From Aurantibacter crassamenti (GTDB taxonomy: Bacteria; Bacteroidota; Bacteroidia; Flavobacteriales; Flavobacteriaceae), in assembly GCF_016811105.1 (NCBI RefSeq), contig NZ_JAFBGM010000001.1, positions 2,943,714 through 3,007,713 on the forward strand: a stretch of 64,000 bases of DNA. Reading direction: 5' to 3'. The translations under genes and the position numbers were made by a program. The notes beneath the pieces are model-generated. The model searched no databases. It was not told the DNA's origin and saw nothing but the letters and a program-made list of their open reading frames with translations. Positions 38,474-48,984 of the stretch are shown here, piece by piece. Position 1 is the stretch's first letter. Each line of letters starts with the position of its first letter.

Positions 38474-39388
38474 ATGATTATACAATCATCTAAAACAAGT
38501 ATTGGAATTTTATTTGCAATTCTAGGCGTTGTACTATTTTCAGCTAAGGCCGTGATGGTTAAACTGGCCTATATATATAATGTTGACCATTTGACTTTGT
38601 TATTATTTCGGGTGGTTTTCGCACTACCTTTTTATGTGCTTATTGCCTTAAATTTAAAAACACCACAACGCGCACAAGAAATAAAATCTAAAGATTATTT
38701 GTGGCTAATAATTTTCGGTATTTTGGGTTATTATTTGGCAAGCCTTTTTGATTTTATGGGATTGCAATTTATAAAAGCTGGCTTAGAACGAATTATACTT
38801 TTTATTTATCCAACAATAGTAGTTTTGCTCTCTTGGGTGTTCTTTAAAAAGAAGCTATCTAGAAATCAGTTCATAGCTATAATAATCACTTACATTGGTG
38901 TATTGGTAACCTTTTGGGATGAAATAGGTATATCAAGTGATAGCATTTACTGGGGTGGATTTTTAATTTTCTTAAGTGCATTTACCTATGCAGCCTATCT
39001 TGTTGGTAGCGGTTGGTTGATTCCTAAATTTGGCGTTTTGCGTTTCACTTCGTATGCAATGATTGTTTCAACACTCTGCATTATAATTCATTATGCTGTT
39101 GTTTCTGATTTCGATTTATTTAACTATCCAAATGAAGTATATTATTTAGGATTAGCAATGGCAGTTTTTTCAACACTACTTCCTTCGTTTTTAGTTTCTG
39201 AAGCCATTAAGCGTTTGGGAGCCTCTACATTTTCAATTTTCGGAAGTTTGGGTCCTATTTCTACCATAATTTTGGCATTCTTCTTTTTAGACGAACGTAT
39301 TACCTATCTACAAATTTTCGGAATGATGATTGTCATAGCGGGCGTTACATTGGTTTCTTTAAATAAAAAGAATAGGTTAACGAAGTGA
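38474..39388 (+). CDS. EamA (DMT) family transporter
   Basis: A 304-residue membrane protein with ten predicted hydrophobic segments arranged as two EamA repeats, the second (about 155-300) ending with the typical GASTFSIFGSLGPISTIILAFFFLDERIT segment. It is an inner-membrane exporter or importer of metabolites; the substrate is not predictable. The ATG at 38474 is used because the upstream TTG lies in the ychF terminator hairpin. Confidence 0.87.
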   Translation: MIIQSSKTSIGILFAILGVVLFSAKAVMVKLAYIYNVDHLTLLLFRVVFALPFYVLIALNLKTPQRAQEIKSKDYLWLIIFGILGYYLASLFDFMGLQFIKAGLERIILFIYPTIVVLLSWVFFKKKLSRNQFIAIIITYIGVLVTFWDEIGISSDSIYWGGFLIFLSAFTYAAYLVGSGWLIPKFGVLRFTSYAMIVSTLCIIIHYAVVSDFDLFNYPNEVYYLGLAMAVFSTLLPSFLVSEAIKRLGASTFSIFGSLGPISTIILAFFFLDERITYLQIFGMMIVIAGVTLVSLNKKNRLTK

Positions 39389-39509
39389 TTGTTGGCTTGT
39401 AACTATCAACAATCCCCGCATTTTCTTTGTTAATTACTTTATAACATAGGGGTTTTATTTTTTTTGAAGTAATCTTATCTTAGCCACTCTTTCAAAGGAA
39501 ATCCCACAA

Positions 39510-41369
39510 ATGGCTGAAAACACTCAATATACTGAAGATAACATTCGTTCGCTCGACTGGAAAGAGCATATTCGTATGCGTCCAGGTATGTATATCGGCA
39601 AGTTAGGCGATGGTTCGTCTGCTGATGATGGGGTATATATTTTGCTTAAAGAAGTCATTGATAACTGTATTGATGAGTTCGTAATGGGCTCTGGTAAAAC
39701 CATTGAAATTCGAATAAAAGACGGACTTGTTAAGGTTCGTGATTACGGTCGTGGTATTCCATTAGGAAAAGTAGTTGATGTTGTTTCAAAAATGAACACT
39801 GGTGGTAAGTATGATTCTCGTGCTTTTAAGAAATCAGTTGGACTGAACGGAGTAGGTACAAAAGCCGTAAATGCTTTATCTAGCTTTTTTGAAGTACAAT
39901 CTTCTCGTGAGAACAAAATTAAAACCGCTGAGTTTAGTCAAGGAAATCTTATTTCTGAAGTTGGCCCAGAAGATTCTTCGCAACGAAAAGGTACAAAGGT
40001 AACTTTTAGGCCAGATGAGGCTATCTTTAAAAAGTACAAATACCGTAATGAGTATGTAGAACGTATGTTGAAAAACTACGTATATCTCAATCCGGGTTTG
40101 ACCATAGACTTTAACGGAGAAAAGTTTTATTCAGAAAATGGATTAAAAGATTTACTGGAGGATAATAACAATGTTGAAGATTTTCTATATCCAGTCATTC
40201 ATTTAAAGGGTGATGATATTGAAATAGCAATTACACATAGCAAAACACAATATAGTGAAGAGTATCATTCGTTTGTAAACGGACAAAACACAACACAGGG
40301 TGGTACCCACCAAACTGCTTTTCGTGAAGCCCTAGTAAAAACAATTCGCGAGCACTATGGTAAAAATTACGATCCATCTGATATTCGAAAATCTATTATT
40401 TCTGCGATTGCGATAAAAGTAATGGAACCTGTTTTTGAAAGTCAGACAAAAACAAAACTCGGTTCTACTGATATGGGTGGTAATTTACCAACAGTTCGTA
40501 CCTATATCAACGACTTTGTTGGCAAATATCTCGATAATTATTTACACAAAAATCCGGAGGTAAAAGATGCTTTGCAACGCAAGATTATGCAGGCAGAGCG
40601 TGAGCGAAAAGAATTATCGGGTATTCGGAAACTGGCAAAAGACAGAGCTAAAAAAGCGAACCTTCACAATAAAAAATTACGCGATTGTCGTATCCATTTA
40701 GGTGATACCAAAAAAGATAGAAATCTAGAAAGCACCCTTTTCATTACTGAGGGAGATTCTGCTTCAGGTTCTATCACAAAGTCACGTGATGTAAACACTC
40801 AGGCTGTATTTAGTTTAAAAGGGAAACCTTTGAATTCTTACGGATTGTCTAAAAAGATAGTTTATGAGAATGAAGAATTCAATTTATTGCAAGCAGCTTT
40901 AAACATTGAAGAATCAATGGAAGACTTGCGATACAATAACATTGTAATCGCCACTGATGCTGATGTTGATGGTATGCACATTCGACTATTGCTGATTACC
41001 TTCTTTTTGCAATTCTTTCCTGAATTGATAAAAGACAATCATTTGTATATTTTACAAACACCTTTATTTAGAGTTCGGAATAAAAAAGAAACGATTTATT
41101 GTTATAGTGAAGAAGAACGTAGAAGTGCTATTGAAAAGCTAACCGGTAAACCCGAGATTACCCGATTTAAAGGTTTGGGTGAAATTTCACCGGATGAATT
41201 TGTACATTTTATAGGTACTGATATTCGCTTAGAACCTGTTATGTTAGACAAGGCTATGTCTATAGAAGAGCTATTGAGTTTCTATATGGGTAAAAATACA
41301 CCCGACCGTCAAAAATTTATTATTGAAAATCTAAAAGTAGAGATTGATTTAGTTGAAGAAATTCAATAA
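39510..41369 (+). CDS. parE: DNA topoisomerase IV subunit B
   Basis: A 619-residue type IIA topoisomerase ATPase subunit: GHKL ATPase domain ([36 protein letters not shown]), transducer domain (QTKTKLGS) and TOPRIM ([10 protein letters not shown] near 410, [12 protein letters not shown] near 480). The pairing with an upstream-acidic A subunit makes topoisomerase IV more likely than gyrase. It precedes parC by 27 bases; together they decatenate replicated chromosomes. Confidence 0.93.
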   Translation: MAENTQYTEDNIRSLDWKEHIRMRPGMYIGKLGDGSSADDGVYILLKEVIDNCIDEFVMGSGKTIEIRIKDGLVKVRDYGRGIPLGKVVDVVSKMNTGGKYDSRAFKKSVGLNGVGTKAVNALSSFFEVQSSRENKIKTAEFSQGNLISEVGPEDSSQRKGTKVTFRPDEAIFKKYKYRNEYVERMLKNYVYLNPGLTIDFNGEKFYSENGLKDLLEDNNNVEDFLYPVIHLKGDDIEIAITHSKTQYSEEYHSFVNGQNTTQGGTHQTAFREALVKTIREHYGKNYDPSDIRKSIISAIAIKVMEPVFESQTKTKLGSTDMGGNLPTVRTYINDFVGKYLDNYLHKNPEVKDALQRKIMQAERERKELSGIRKLAKDRAKKANLHNKKLRDCRIHLGDTKKDRNLESTLFITEGDSASGSITKSRDVNTQAVFSLKGKPLNSYGLSKKIVYENEEFNLLQAALNIEESMEDLRYNNIVIATDADVDGMHIRLLLITFFLQFFPELIKDNHLYILQTPLFRVRNKKETIYCYSEEERRSAIEKLTGKPEITRFKGLGEISPDEFVHFIGTDIRLEPVMLDKAMSIEELLSFYMGKNTPDRQKFIIENLKVEIDLVEEIQ

Positions 41370-41396
41370 ACACAACAAAACACGTAGTTATCCTTT

Positions 41397-44138
41397 ATGG
41401 AAGAAAATGAAGAAGAAGATTTGAACCTACCTAATGAAGATGAAGGTTCTTCTAATGCTGATGAAAGTTCACCAGTAGAACAGCGACAACCTTCTGATGC
41501 CATAAATGAACTTTCAGATGAAGAAGACGATGCCTTAACTAAGGTTACGGGCATGTACAAAGAATGGTTTTTAGATTATGCTTCGTACGTAATCTTAGAG
41601 CGTGCCGTACCTGCAATTGAAGATGGATTCAAACCGGTGCAGCGTAGAATCATGCATGCTTTAAAAGAACTTGATGACGGGCGTTATAATAAAGTAGCGA
41701 ATGTTGTTGGGCATACCATGCAGTATCACCCCCATGGTGATGCGAGTATAGCTGATGCCATGGTACAAATGGGTCAGAAAGATCTTTTGATTGATACTCA
41801 GGGTAACTGGGGTAATATTCTTACTGGGGATAGAGCAGCAGCATCAAGATATATTGAAGCTCGACTTTCAAAATTTGCATTAGACGTTGTTTTTAGTCCT
41901 AAAATTACGGAATGGCAACAATCGTATGATGGGCGTAAAAAAGAACCGGTAAATCTACCGGTAATGTTTCCGTTATTGTTAGCACAAGGTGCAGAGGGTA
42001 TTGCAGTTGGACTTTCAACCAAAGTACTTCCTCATAATTTTATTGAACTTATAGATGCCTCAATCAAGCATTTAAAAGGACAACGTTTTAAAATTTATCC
42101 AGATTTTCTAACCTCAGGTATTATTGATGTTAGCAATTATAATGATGGTCTTAGAGGTGGTAAAATTAGAGTGCGTGCTAAAATCTCACAACATGATAAA
42201 AACACCTTGGTCATTAATGAGATTCCCTATGGTACCAACACATCTTCCTTAATTGATTCCATCTTAAAAGCGAATGAAAAAGGGAAGATAAAAGTTAAGA
42301 AAATAGAAGATAATACAGCAGCAGATGTTGAAATATTAATTCATCTACCTTCTGGTTTATCCCCAGATAAAACAATTGATGCCCTGTATGCTTTTACGGC
42401 CTGTGAATCGTCTATTTCTCCATTAGGTTGTATTATTGAAGACAATAAACCACTATTTATTGGCGTAACCGAAATGTTGAAACGATCTACAGATGCAACA
42501 GTAGATTTATTGCGTCAACAATTAGAAATTCAACTAGGTGAATTGGAAGCCCAATGGCATGCAGCATCACTAGAACGAATTTTTATTGAAAATAGAATTT
42601 ATCGTGATATTGAAGAAGAAGAAACGTGGGAGGGTGTAATACAGGCAATTGATAAAGGATTAAAACCACATACAAAACATTTAAAAAGAGCGGTTACTGA
42701 AGAAGATATTTTACGATTGACAGAAATCAAAATCAAAAAAATATCCAAATTTGATATTGACAAAGCCCAAGAATTCCTTGATAATTTAGAAGAGCGAATT
42801 GCCGAAGTAAAACATCATTTAGCCAATATAATAGATTATTCAATTGCTTATTTCAAACGTTTAAAAGATACCTACGGAAAAGGACGCGAGCGCAAATCTG
42901 AAATAAGAATTTTTGATGATATAGAAGCTACAAAAGTAGTAATGCGAAATACCAAACTTTATGTAAATAGAGAAGAAGGTTTTGTGGGTACATCTTTAAA
43001 AAGAGATGAATACGTTACTGATTGTAGTGATATTGATGACATTATTGCTTTTACTCAAGAAGGGCAAATGATGGTTACAAGGGTTGATTCAAAAACCTTT
43101 ATTGGCAAGAATATTATTCATGTTGCCGTATTCAAGAAAAAAGATAAACGTACCATCTATAATTTGATTTATAGAGATGGAAAAGGTGGTGCCACATATA
43201 TCAAGCGTTTTAACGTTACCAGCATAACGCGTGATAAATTATATGATGTTTCAACAGGTAAGCCAGGTTCAGTGGTATACCATTTTTCAGCAAACCCCAA
43301 TGGTGAAGGTGAAGTTGTCACTATTAATTTACGACAAGTAGGTAGTGTTAAAAAACTAAAATGGGATTTAGATTTTGCTGATGTACTTATCAAGGGTAGG
43401 GGTACTAAAGGAAATCTAGTTACAAAATATACTGTTAAGCGCGTAGAACTTAAAGAGAAAGGACTTTCAACTTTAAAGCCAAGAAAACTTTGGTTTGATG
43501 ACGCGGTTCAGCGTTTGAATATTGATGAAAGAGGGGAGTACCTAGGCGAATTTACTAGTGAGAATCGCTTATTGATTGTCAAACAAACAGGTGCCGTTAA
43601 AACGGTTATTCCTGAGTTGACACTTCGCTTTGATGATGATATGATTATTTTGGAAAAATGGAATCCGAAAAAACCGTTGTCAGCAATTTACTGGGAAGGT
43701 GAAAAAGAAATCTATTATGTGAAGCGATTCTTAGTGGATCATCCTGATAGAGAAGACAATATTTTAACAGATCATCCCAAATCATATCTAGAAAAAATCT
43801 TCACAGATTATCGTCCGCAGGCTGAAATAACTTTTGCTAAAAAACGTGGTCAAGATCGCGTAGAGAATTTGATTGTGAATTTAGAAGAATTTATTTCTGT
43901 TAAGGGTATTACCGCAATGGGTAATCAGTTGACAAAAGATAAAGTTTTAGAGATAAACGAGTTAGATCCTTTGCCCTATGAGCCCCCCGTTGAACCTAAA
44001 GCGGAAGAAATTGAAGTTGTTGATGAAGAAAAAGTTGATGATGGTACCTCTAAAACAGCTGAATCTAAAAAGTCAGATACTCCAAAAAAAGATAATAATG
44101 AAGGTGATGATGGAGAAGGCCAAATAACCTTATTTTAA
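41397..44138 (+). CDS. parC: DNA topoisomerase IV subunit A
   Basis: A 913-residue breakage-reunion subunit. The N-terminus is acidic (about 1-45). The catalytic tyrosine is Tyr152 in AAASRYIEARLS, and the quinolone-determining region HPHGDASIADAMVQMGQ lies near 110-127. A coiled-coil follows (about 380-500), then a beta-pinwheel-type C-terminal domain and a charged tail ending DGEGQITLF. It is in an operon with parE and mscL. Confidence 0.94.
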   Translation: MEENEEEDLNLPNEDEGSSNADESSPVEQRQPSDAINELSDEEDDALTKVTGMYKEWFLDYASYVILERAVPAIEDGFKPVQRRIMHALKELDDGRYNKVANVVGHTMQYHPHGDASIADAMVQMGQKDLLIDTQGNWGNILTGDRAAASRYIEARLSKFALDVVFSPKITEWQQSYDGRKKEPVNLPVMFPLLLAQGAEGIAVGLSTKVLPHNFIELIDASIKHLKGQRFKIYPDFLTSGIIDVSNYNDGLRGGKIRVRAKISQHDKNTLVINEIPYGTNTSSLIDSILKANEKGKIKVKKIEDNTAADVEILIHLPSGLSPDKTIDALYAFTACESSISPLGCIIEDNKPLFIGVTEMLKRSTDATVDLLRQQLEIQLGELEAQWHAASLERIFIENRIYRDIEEEETWEGVIQAIDKGLKPHTKHLKRAVTEEDILRLTEIKIKKISKFDIDKAQEFLDNLEERIAEVKHHLANIIDYSIAYFKRLKDTYGKGRERKSEIRIFDDIEATKVVMRNTKLYVNREEGFVGTSLKRDEYVTDCSDIDDIIAFTQEGQMMVTRVDSKTFIGKNIIHVAVFKKKDKRTIYNLIYRDGKGGATYIKRFNVTSITRDKLYDVSTGKPGSVVYHFSANPNGEGEVVTINLRQVGSVKKLKWDLDFADVLIKGRGTKGNLVTKYTVKRVELKEKGLSTLKPRKLWFDDAVQRLNIDERGEYLGEFTSENRLLIVKQTGAVKTVIPELTLRFDDDMIILEKWNPKKPLSAIYWEGEKEIYYVKRFLVDHPDREDNILTDHPKSYLEKIFTDYRPQAEITFAKKRGQDRVENLIVNLEEFISVKGITAMGNQLTKDKVLEINELDPLPYEPPVEPKAEEIEVVDEEKVDDGTSKTAESKKSDTPKKDNNEGDDGEGQITLF

Positions 44139-44147
44139 ACGACCTCA

Positions 44148-44582
44148 ATGATAAAAGGTTTTATACAAGAATTTAAAAATTTTGCTGTAAAAGGTAATAT
44201 GATTGACATGGCCATAGGTATCATTATTGGTGCCTCTTTCAATGCAGTGGTCAATGTTTTGGTAAAAAAAATTCTGATGCCACCATTATCATTAGTAACA
44301 GATGGTGTTCAATTTGCGAACAAAAAGTGGGTTTTACGAGAAGGAACAGAATTGGTTGAGGAAGTAGCTATTGGCTATGGTGAACTTATAGAAGTATTTA
44401 TTGATTTTACCATTGTGGCGTTAACTATTTTTGTTTTACTGAAAGGAATAAACAAATTTAAAAGTAAAGCAGAAAACCCAGAAAACACTGAAGTAGAAAC
44501 TCCTAAAAATATTGCCTTATTATCAAATATTGAAAAGTTACTAATTGAGCAAAACGAACTGCTTAGAAGTGAAAATAAATAA
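44148..44582 (+). CDS. mscL: Large-conductance mechanosensitive channel
   Basis: A 144-residue MscL: N-terminal amphipathic IKGFIQEFKNFAVKGNMIDMAIG, TM1 (about 14-45), a periplasmic loop, TM2 (about 80-104) and a C-terminal helix bundle (about 118-144). It opens under hypo-osmotic stress to release solutes. It begins 9 bases after parC, so it is probably co-transcribed; I see no functional reason for that link. Confidence 0.95.
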   Translation: MIKGFIQEFKNFAVKGNMIDMAIGIIIGASFNAVVNVLVKKILMPPLSLVTDGVQFANKKWVLREGTELVEEVAIGYGELIEVFIDFTIVALTIFVLLKGINKFKSKAENPENTEVETPKNIALLSNIEKLLIEQNELLRSENK

Positions 44583-44607
44583 AAGAGACCTAATTAGTTT
44601 TAATAAT

Positions 44608-44615
44608 TACCTTTG
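44608..44615 (+). promoter_or_regulatory. -7 box before the second sterol-desaturase-like gene
   Basis: TACCTTTG matches TAnnTTTG, 16 bases before the ATG at 44631, suggesting a separate promoter from the parE-parC-mscL transcript. Confidence 0.5.
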
Positions 44616-44630
44616 CAGAAATTTGTTTAA

Positions 44631-45587
44631 ATGGATTTAACAAACCCCCTTATTTACGGTGCCCCATGTTTCATTGCTTTTATATTAATGGAAATTGCCT
44701 ACAGCCATACACACGATAATAAAGAACTTTATGTGTGGAAAGATTTTATGGCCAGTGGCGCCATGGGTATTGGTTCTGCTATAATTGGTCCACTATTAAA
44801 AGTTACCTTACTAATTGTTGTATTCAATTTTGCCTACGAATTATTTAATCCAATGGTAGATGGGGTGCGTACAAACATCATGGGATACAAATCATTTGGA
44901 TTTGAATGGTACATATTTTTACTATGTCAACTAGCTGATGATTTTACATACTATTGGTTTCACAGAGCCAATCATGAAATTAGAGTATTGTGGGCTGCGC
45001 ACATTGTACACCACTCGTCAGATCACTTTAATTTAGGGACTGCCATACGTAATGGCTGGTTTACTTTATTATACAAGCCATTCTTTTATATGTGGATGCC
45101 CGCCGTAGGCTTTCCTGTTGAAGTTGTAATTTTTTGTTTGGCTATTGAGTCTTTTTGGCAATTTCAATTACACACGCAATATGTGCCCAAAATGGGATGG
45201 ATTGAAAAAATATTCAATACTCATACCATGCACCAAGTACATCATGCACAGAATGTAGAATATTTAGATAAAAACCATGGTGGGTTCTTAAACTTTTTCG
45301 ATAAGATATTTGGTACTTGGAAAGAGCTTGATGATGATGTTGAAGTAAAATTTGGTGTTATTCATGCTCCAGATTCGCACAATCCACTAGTCATACTTAC
45401 ACATGAGTATAAAGATATTTGGAACGACTTAAAGAAGTCTCCAAATTGGTGGCACAAGTTTATGTACATTTTTGGCCCTCCAGGTTGGAGTCATGACGGA
45501 AGTACTATGACGGTTAAACAACAACAACGTTTGTTTAAAAAACAAAAAACTCAGAATCCTGCAGTAGCCTTTGAGCGTCCGAATTAA
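44631..45587 (+). CDS. Sterol desaturase family protein
   Basis: A 318-residue integral membrane di-iron oxygenase with His clusters HRANH (about 115), HIVHH (about 128), HTMHQVHHAQN and DKNHGG. It would modify a lipid or polyene (hydroxylation, desaturation or ether-bond cleavage). It differs from the homologue at 22.5 kb in length and His spacing, so the two are not recent duplicates. Confidence 0.88.
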   Translation: MDLTNPLIYGAPCFIAFILMEIAYSHTHDNKELYVWKDFMASGAMGIGSAIIGPLLKVTLLIVVFNFAYELFNPMVDGVRTNIMGYKSFGFEWYIFLLCQLADDFTYYWFHRANHEIRVLWAAHIVHHSSDHFNLGTAIRNGWFTLLYKPFFYMWMPAVGFPVEVVIFCLAIESFWQFQLHTQYVPKMGWIEKIFNTHTMHQVHHAQNVEYLDKNHGGFLNFFDKIFGTWKELDDDVEVKFGVIHAPDSHNPLVILTHEYKDIWNDLKKSPNWWHKFMYIFGPPGWSHDGSTMTVKQQQRLFKKQKTQNPAVAFERPN

Positions 45588-45960
45588 TGATATTTTAAGA
45601 CCTTCTTCGAATTATTTAAAAATTTGAACGGACTTAATAAAAGTACATAACATCTTATTTTTCTCATCGCATTATTTTAAAGGTAAATTATGAAAGATAT
45701 TTATTCGTAATTTATATCTTTAGCGTCTGTTCTACTAAAACTACATAGTCATCCGAGTCTTTCTTAAAAGACTTCTCGTTATAACGAGAGTGCATCGCAT
45801 TTGAATTATATAATTCTAAAAGAGCGGATGCTCTATTTCCAATCTTATATTTTTTTAAAAAATCAAATCTTTATTCAATTGATTTAAGCATCAATTGCCT
45901 TTGGAGTACTGCGTGCATTTAAAACTTGCTATGTGGTTGTCTAAAGAAAATTATATTCTA
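45588..45960. other. 373-base intergenic region with clustered palindromes
   Basis: No supported gene. A -7-like TATCTTTA is at 45715-45722. Downstream are a hairpin AGTCTTT/AAAGACT (45756-45773), a perfect 16-base palindrome (45774-45789), a perfect 14-base palindrome (45803-45816), an outer pairing of AGAGTGCATCGC with GCGGATGCTCT, and a T-run at 45850-45856. It could be a small structured RNA or a 5' leader. Confidence 0.4.
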
Positions 45961-46782
45961 ATGCGCAGTAAACAGTTAATAAGTAGAGAAATAGAACTAT
46001 TCTACACCAATGCATCAGAGGAAACCAGGCTAAATAAAGGAATGGGACTCTATGAATTTGAAAGGATAAAAAAATTAATAGATAAATACATAACCTCACC
46101 AAACCTTACCCTAATTGATGTTGGCGGTGGTACAGGTAAATATTCTGAATGGTTGGCAAAAAAAGGTCATAATGTTCATATGGTTGAGCCAGTAGAGAAA
46201 CATGTTTTGATAGCTCAAAACAGAGCGAATACACTGAGAAATAAATTTACAGTCCATTTAGGTGAAGCTAAAACATTGAACTTTCCAGATAATTTTGCTG
46301 ATGTAGTTATACTTCATGGACCTTTGTATCATCTTCAAAAAAAAGAGGATAGAGCAGCCGCTATTGGTGAAGCAAAACGAGTTTTAAAAAAGGATGGTAT
46401 CATTCTAGGTTTTGCAATAAATTATTCCGCAACAACTTTAGTAGGCCTTTTAAATGGACTTATTCATAAACCGTCTTTCTTTGAAATGTGTAAAGAAGAA
46501 TTAAATACAGGCATTCATAATCCACCACATAATTTTCCATGGCTTTTGGCCGAAGCCTATTATCATAGGCCCGATGAATTAAAGACAGAATTTGTAGAAC
46601 AAAACTTAACCTTTATAAATACCTATGCAGTTGAAGGAATGGCTTGGTTAGATAAAAATTATTTCACAAATATGTTAAATGATAAAAAGAAGAAAACATT
46701 ACTTGAACTTGTTCAAATTACTGAGAACGATAGTAGCCTTTTGTCATTCAGTCCACATATGATGATAGCAGCAAAAAAATAA
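45961..46782 (+). CDS. Class I SAM-dependent methyltransferase
   Basis: A 273-residue methyltransferase with motif I VGGGTG at about residues 54-59, an acidic residue in MVEPVEKHV, and the post-I region HGPLYHLQKKEDR. The ATG at 45961 is used because family members start with an equivalent of MRSKQLISREIELFY; the longer TTG-started version adds unconserved residues. The substrate is unknown. A 72-residue gene follows after 3 bases, probably in the same transcript. Confidence 0.85.
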   Translation: MRSKQLISREIELFYTNASEETRLNKGMGLYEFERIKKLIDKYITSPNLTLIDVGGGTGKYSEWLAKKGHNVHMVEPVEKHVLIAQNRANTLRNKFTVHLGEAKTLNFPDNFADVVILHGPLYHLQKKEDRAAAIGEAKRVLKKDGIILGFAINYSATTLVGLLNGLIHKPSFFEMCKEELNTGIHNPPHNFPWLLAEAYYHRPDELKTEFVEQNLTFINTYAVEGMAWLDKNYFTNMLNDKKKKTLLELVQITENDSSLLSFSPHMMIAAKK

Positions 46783-46785
46783 ATT

Positions 46786-47004
46786 ATGAATAACAAAGAG
46801 AAATACTACTTGGCATTGAAACAAAATAATGGTCGTTTAAATGAAATGGACCTTGGTGAATCACTCGGATTTGAAGATGAACGTACAAGACAAATTATTG
46901 TAGAACTTATGGAGGAGTATAGAATTGCCTACCTACAAAATGGAAATTGTAATTATAGTCTTATGAAAGGAGTTAGGGGAAAGAATAGGAAGAACCTCTT
47001 CTGA
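46786..47004 (+). CDS. Small winged-helix-like conserved protein
   Basis: A 72-residue protein, MNNKEKYYLALKQNNGRLNEMDLGESLGF..., with an N-terminal two-thirds that looks like a winged-helix core (helix, turn, ERTRQIIVELMEE helix, short strand) and a basic C-terminus (KGVRGKNRKN). It could bind DNA. It is not assigned to a named family and sits directly behind the methyltransferase. Confidence 0.65.
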   Translation: MNNKEKYYLALKQNNGRLNEMDLGESLGFEDERTRQIIVELMEEYRIAYLQNGNCNYSLMKGVRGKNRKNLF

Positions 47005-47061
47005 TTAAATTGGTAAAGGAATTAGATGTCTCATATCTAATGAGTACCAACGCATCTGGTT

Positions 47062-47463
47062 TTAATTTTGATTTTCAGATAGCTCATTCAAAACCTTAAT
47101 TGCTTTGCTTGAGTCTTTTTTATCGATGAAAATATGGTCATGATAGTATCCGGCTATTACATTACAGCTAATATTGTTTTTTGCCAATTCCGTTGAAAAT
47201 ATTGCTGTTAGACCAACCGCATCAAGAGAAGAATGAATATTTAAGGTAATCCATGAAGCTATATATTCGTAACTTAAGTTTAGTTTATCTGCTTTCTCTT
47301 TCTCAATAACAATGGTAGTCCCTTCTTTTTCTTTGAATTCACAAATAGTATCTTTTCGGTCAATTGTACGTACATCTTTTATTGTAGAAAAGATATAATC
47401 TCCATCATTAAGCTTTGGCGTCATTCCTTTTAATAACTCAGACAAATTTGTTTCTCCAGACAT
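47062..47463 (-). CDS. ACT domain protein (DUF2241/ACT_3 type)
   Basis: A 133-residue cytoplasmic protein made of two ACT-like halves: [19 protein letters not shown] at the front and [45 protein letters not shown] at the back, the latter characteristic of the ACT_3 family. Probably an amino-acid-binding regulatory protein; the ligand is unknown. Confidence 0.85.
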   Translation of the reverse strand: MSGETNLSELLKGMTPKLNDGDYIFSTIKDVRTIDRKDTICEFKEKEGTTIVIEKEKADKLNLSYEYIASWITLNIHSSLDAVGLTAIFSTELAKNNISCNVIAGYYHDHIFIDKKDSSKAIKVLNELSENQN

Positions 47464-47667
47464 TTTCTATTTTTTTATACGTTAAAATCGCAATATAGAA
47501 TACAAATCTCCATACTGTTTCAACGTTATTAAATTATATGTAATTTATAAGTATTGAAGGAAAATATGCAATGTTCATACAAATAGTTTTTGAAGAACTT
47601 TGATAAATTAATCCTTTCTAGTTTTACTCATTTTTGTGAAACAACTTGAGGTGAAGGGTTTAGCCAA

Positions 47668-48846
47668 TTATTGATTTTTAAGTGTAGGGATAATTCTGTC
47701 TTGTAAAACTCGCCAAGTCGACTTATCAGGCATCGCATTAATATTCCAGCCATTAAAGACGATTATTAAATTGTATTCAGGTGCCATCATTACATACTGA
47801 CCGCCATAACCGTTGCCCCCATAAATATTAGATTCACCTTTATTATTATATTCCGGAATCCACCATTGATAGCCATACCCAGTATGATTACCCCAGTTAG
47901 GTTTTACGCCTTTTACTATAGGGCTCGTTGATGTTGTAACCCAACTTTCAGATACAATTTGGTTGCCATTCCATTTTCCTTTATTCAGAAACAACGAACC
48001 TATTTTTGCCAAATCTTCTGCACTTAAATATAAACCGCCCTCGGTATCAATTTCTCCATCTGGAGTTTCTTTCCAATAGTAATCAGTAATGCCAAGTGGC
48101 CCAAATAATTTTTCTTCAGCCCATTTTTCAATTCGTTTCCCAGTTATAGTTCTAACAATTTTTCCTAACAGAACTGTGCCACCTCCGTTGTATACAAATT
48201 TTGAACCTGGTAACGTATCCATAGGCCTGCTTAAAACATAATCTATCCAGTTGTCACTAGATTCTAGCCTAAAACAGTCATTTGTGGTATCGTTATGGTC
48301 GGTTTCTTCATTCCACTTTAAACCACTCCGCATGGTCAGTAAATCTTCAATAGTTATATTTTCTTTTCGTTTATCTTGAACTTTATTTTCATCTTTATTC
48401 AACAATGGCATTGCCTTATCAGCAACCGAATAATCTGGATTAAAATCTAATGCAATGCCAAATAGGATAGCCGTAATGCTTTTGGTGACGGACTGTAGCG
48501 TGTGTAATTCGGTTTTTTTGTAGTAGGGATGCCAATCTAGATTGTTGAAATTGTATTGATGATTGGTAGTATCATATTGTTGAACAATGGTTTCATAGTC
48601 TTGCTCATACTTAAAATCGGCTAATACTTTTTCATTTTGAATGATCATAAAACGGTCAATTAATCCGTAATCTCCATTTTGTATCTCTGAATTAATCGAA
48701 TCGATTACTATGGAAAGAATATTTTGGGATGTTGCGTTTTGTGTGTCTTCAGCAGATTTTTTATTTTTTGTGTTACAACCTATTACCAATATGATTAACA
48801 AAATTGAATAGGGAAGTGTTTTAATCTTATTAATAAATGAACTCAT
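47668..48846 (-). CDS. Serine hydrolase, beta-lactamase class C/esterase family, lipoprotein
   Basis: A 392-residue lipoprotein (LVIGC, Cys about 24). Active-site SxxK is Ser119-Val-Thr-Lys122; the tyrosine motif is Tyr219-Asn-Gly, not Tyr-x-Asn, as in many class C-like esterases and D-aminopeptidases. GGNGYGGQYV stands for the third KTG-like motif. Probably a periplasmic peptidase or esterase, not a true beta-lactamase. Confidence 0.85.
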   Translation of the reverse strand: MSSFINKIKTLPYSILLIILVIGCNTKNKKSAEDTQNATSQNILSIVIDSINSEIQNGDYGLIDRFMIIQNEKVLADFKYEQDYETIVQQYDTTNHQYNFNNLDWHPYYKKTELHTLQSVTKSITAILFGIALDFNPDYSVADKAMPLLNKDENKVQDKRKENITIEDLLTMRSGLKWNEETDHNDTTNDCFRLESSDNWIDYVLSRPMDTLPGSKFVYNGGGTVLLGKIVRTITGKRIEKWAEEKLFGPLGITDYYWKETPDGEIDTEGGLYLSAEDLAKIGSLFLNKGKWNGNQIVSESWVTTSTSPIVKGVKPNWGNHTGYGYQWWIPEYNNKGESNIYGGNGYGGQYVMMAPEYNLIIVFNGWNINAMPDKSTWRVLQDRIIPTLKNQ

Positions 48847-48865
48847 ACTTTTTAGTTTTAGTTGG

Positions 48866-48910
48866 ATGTAACGTTTTTGTGCTTGACAAATAGGGGGGAA
48901 GGCTCAAAAG
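48866..48910. repeat. Degenerate type X spacer fragment
   Basis: GTAACGTTTTTGTGCTTGACAAATAGGGGGG... resembles the left part of the type X copy at 63190-63230 (TTACGGTTCGTATTTGACAAGAAGGGGAGG). It would place the leftmost member of the spacer-punctuated region here. The similarity is partial. Confidence 0.4.
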
Positions 48911-48984
48911 TTATAATAGTCTACGGCAAATTTTAGATCTACGTAAACCAAAAATTCTCATATACCCTTATAAATTATAGTTTC

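Noticed and set aside
47668-48846. Antibiotic-resistance beta-lactamase
   Set aside because: The SxxK motif is shared with esterases and peptidases, and the Tyr motif is YNG, not YxN; no support for beta-lactam hydrolysis.
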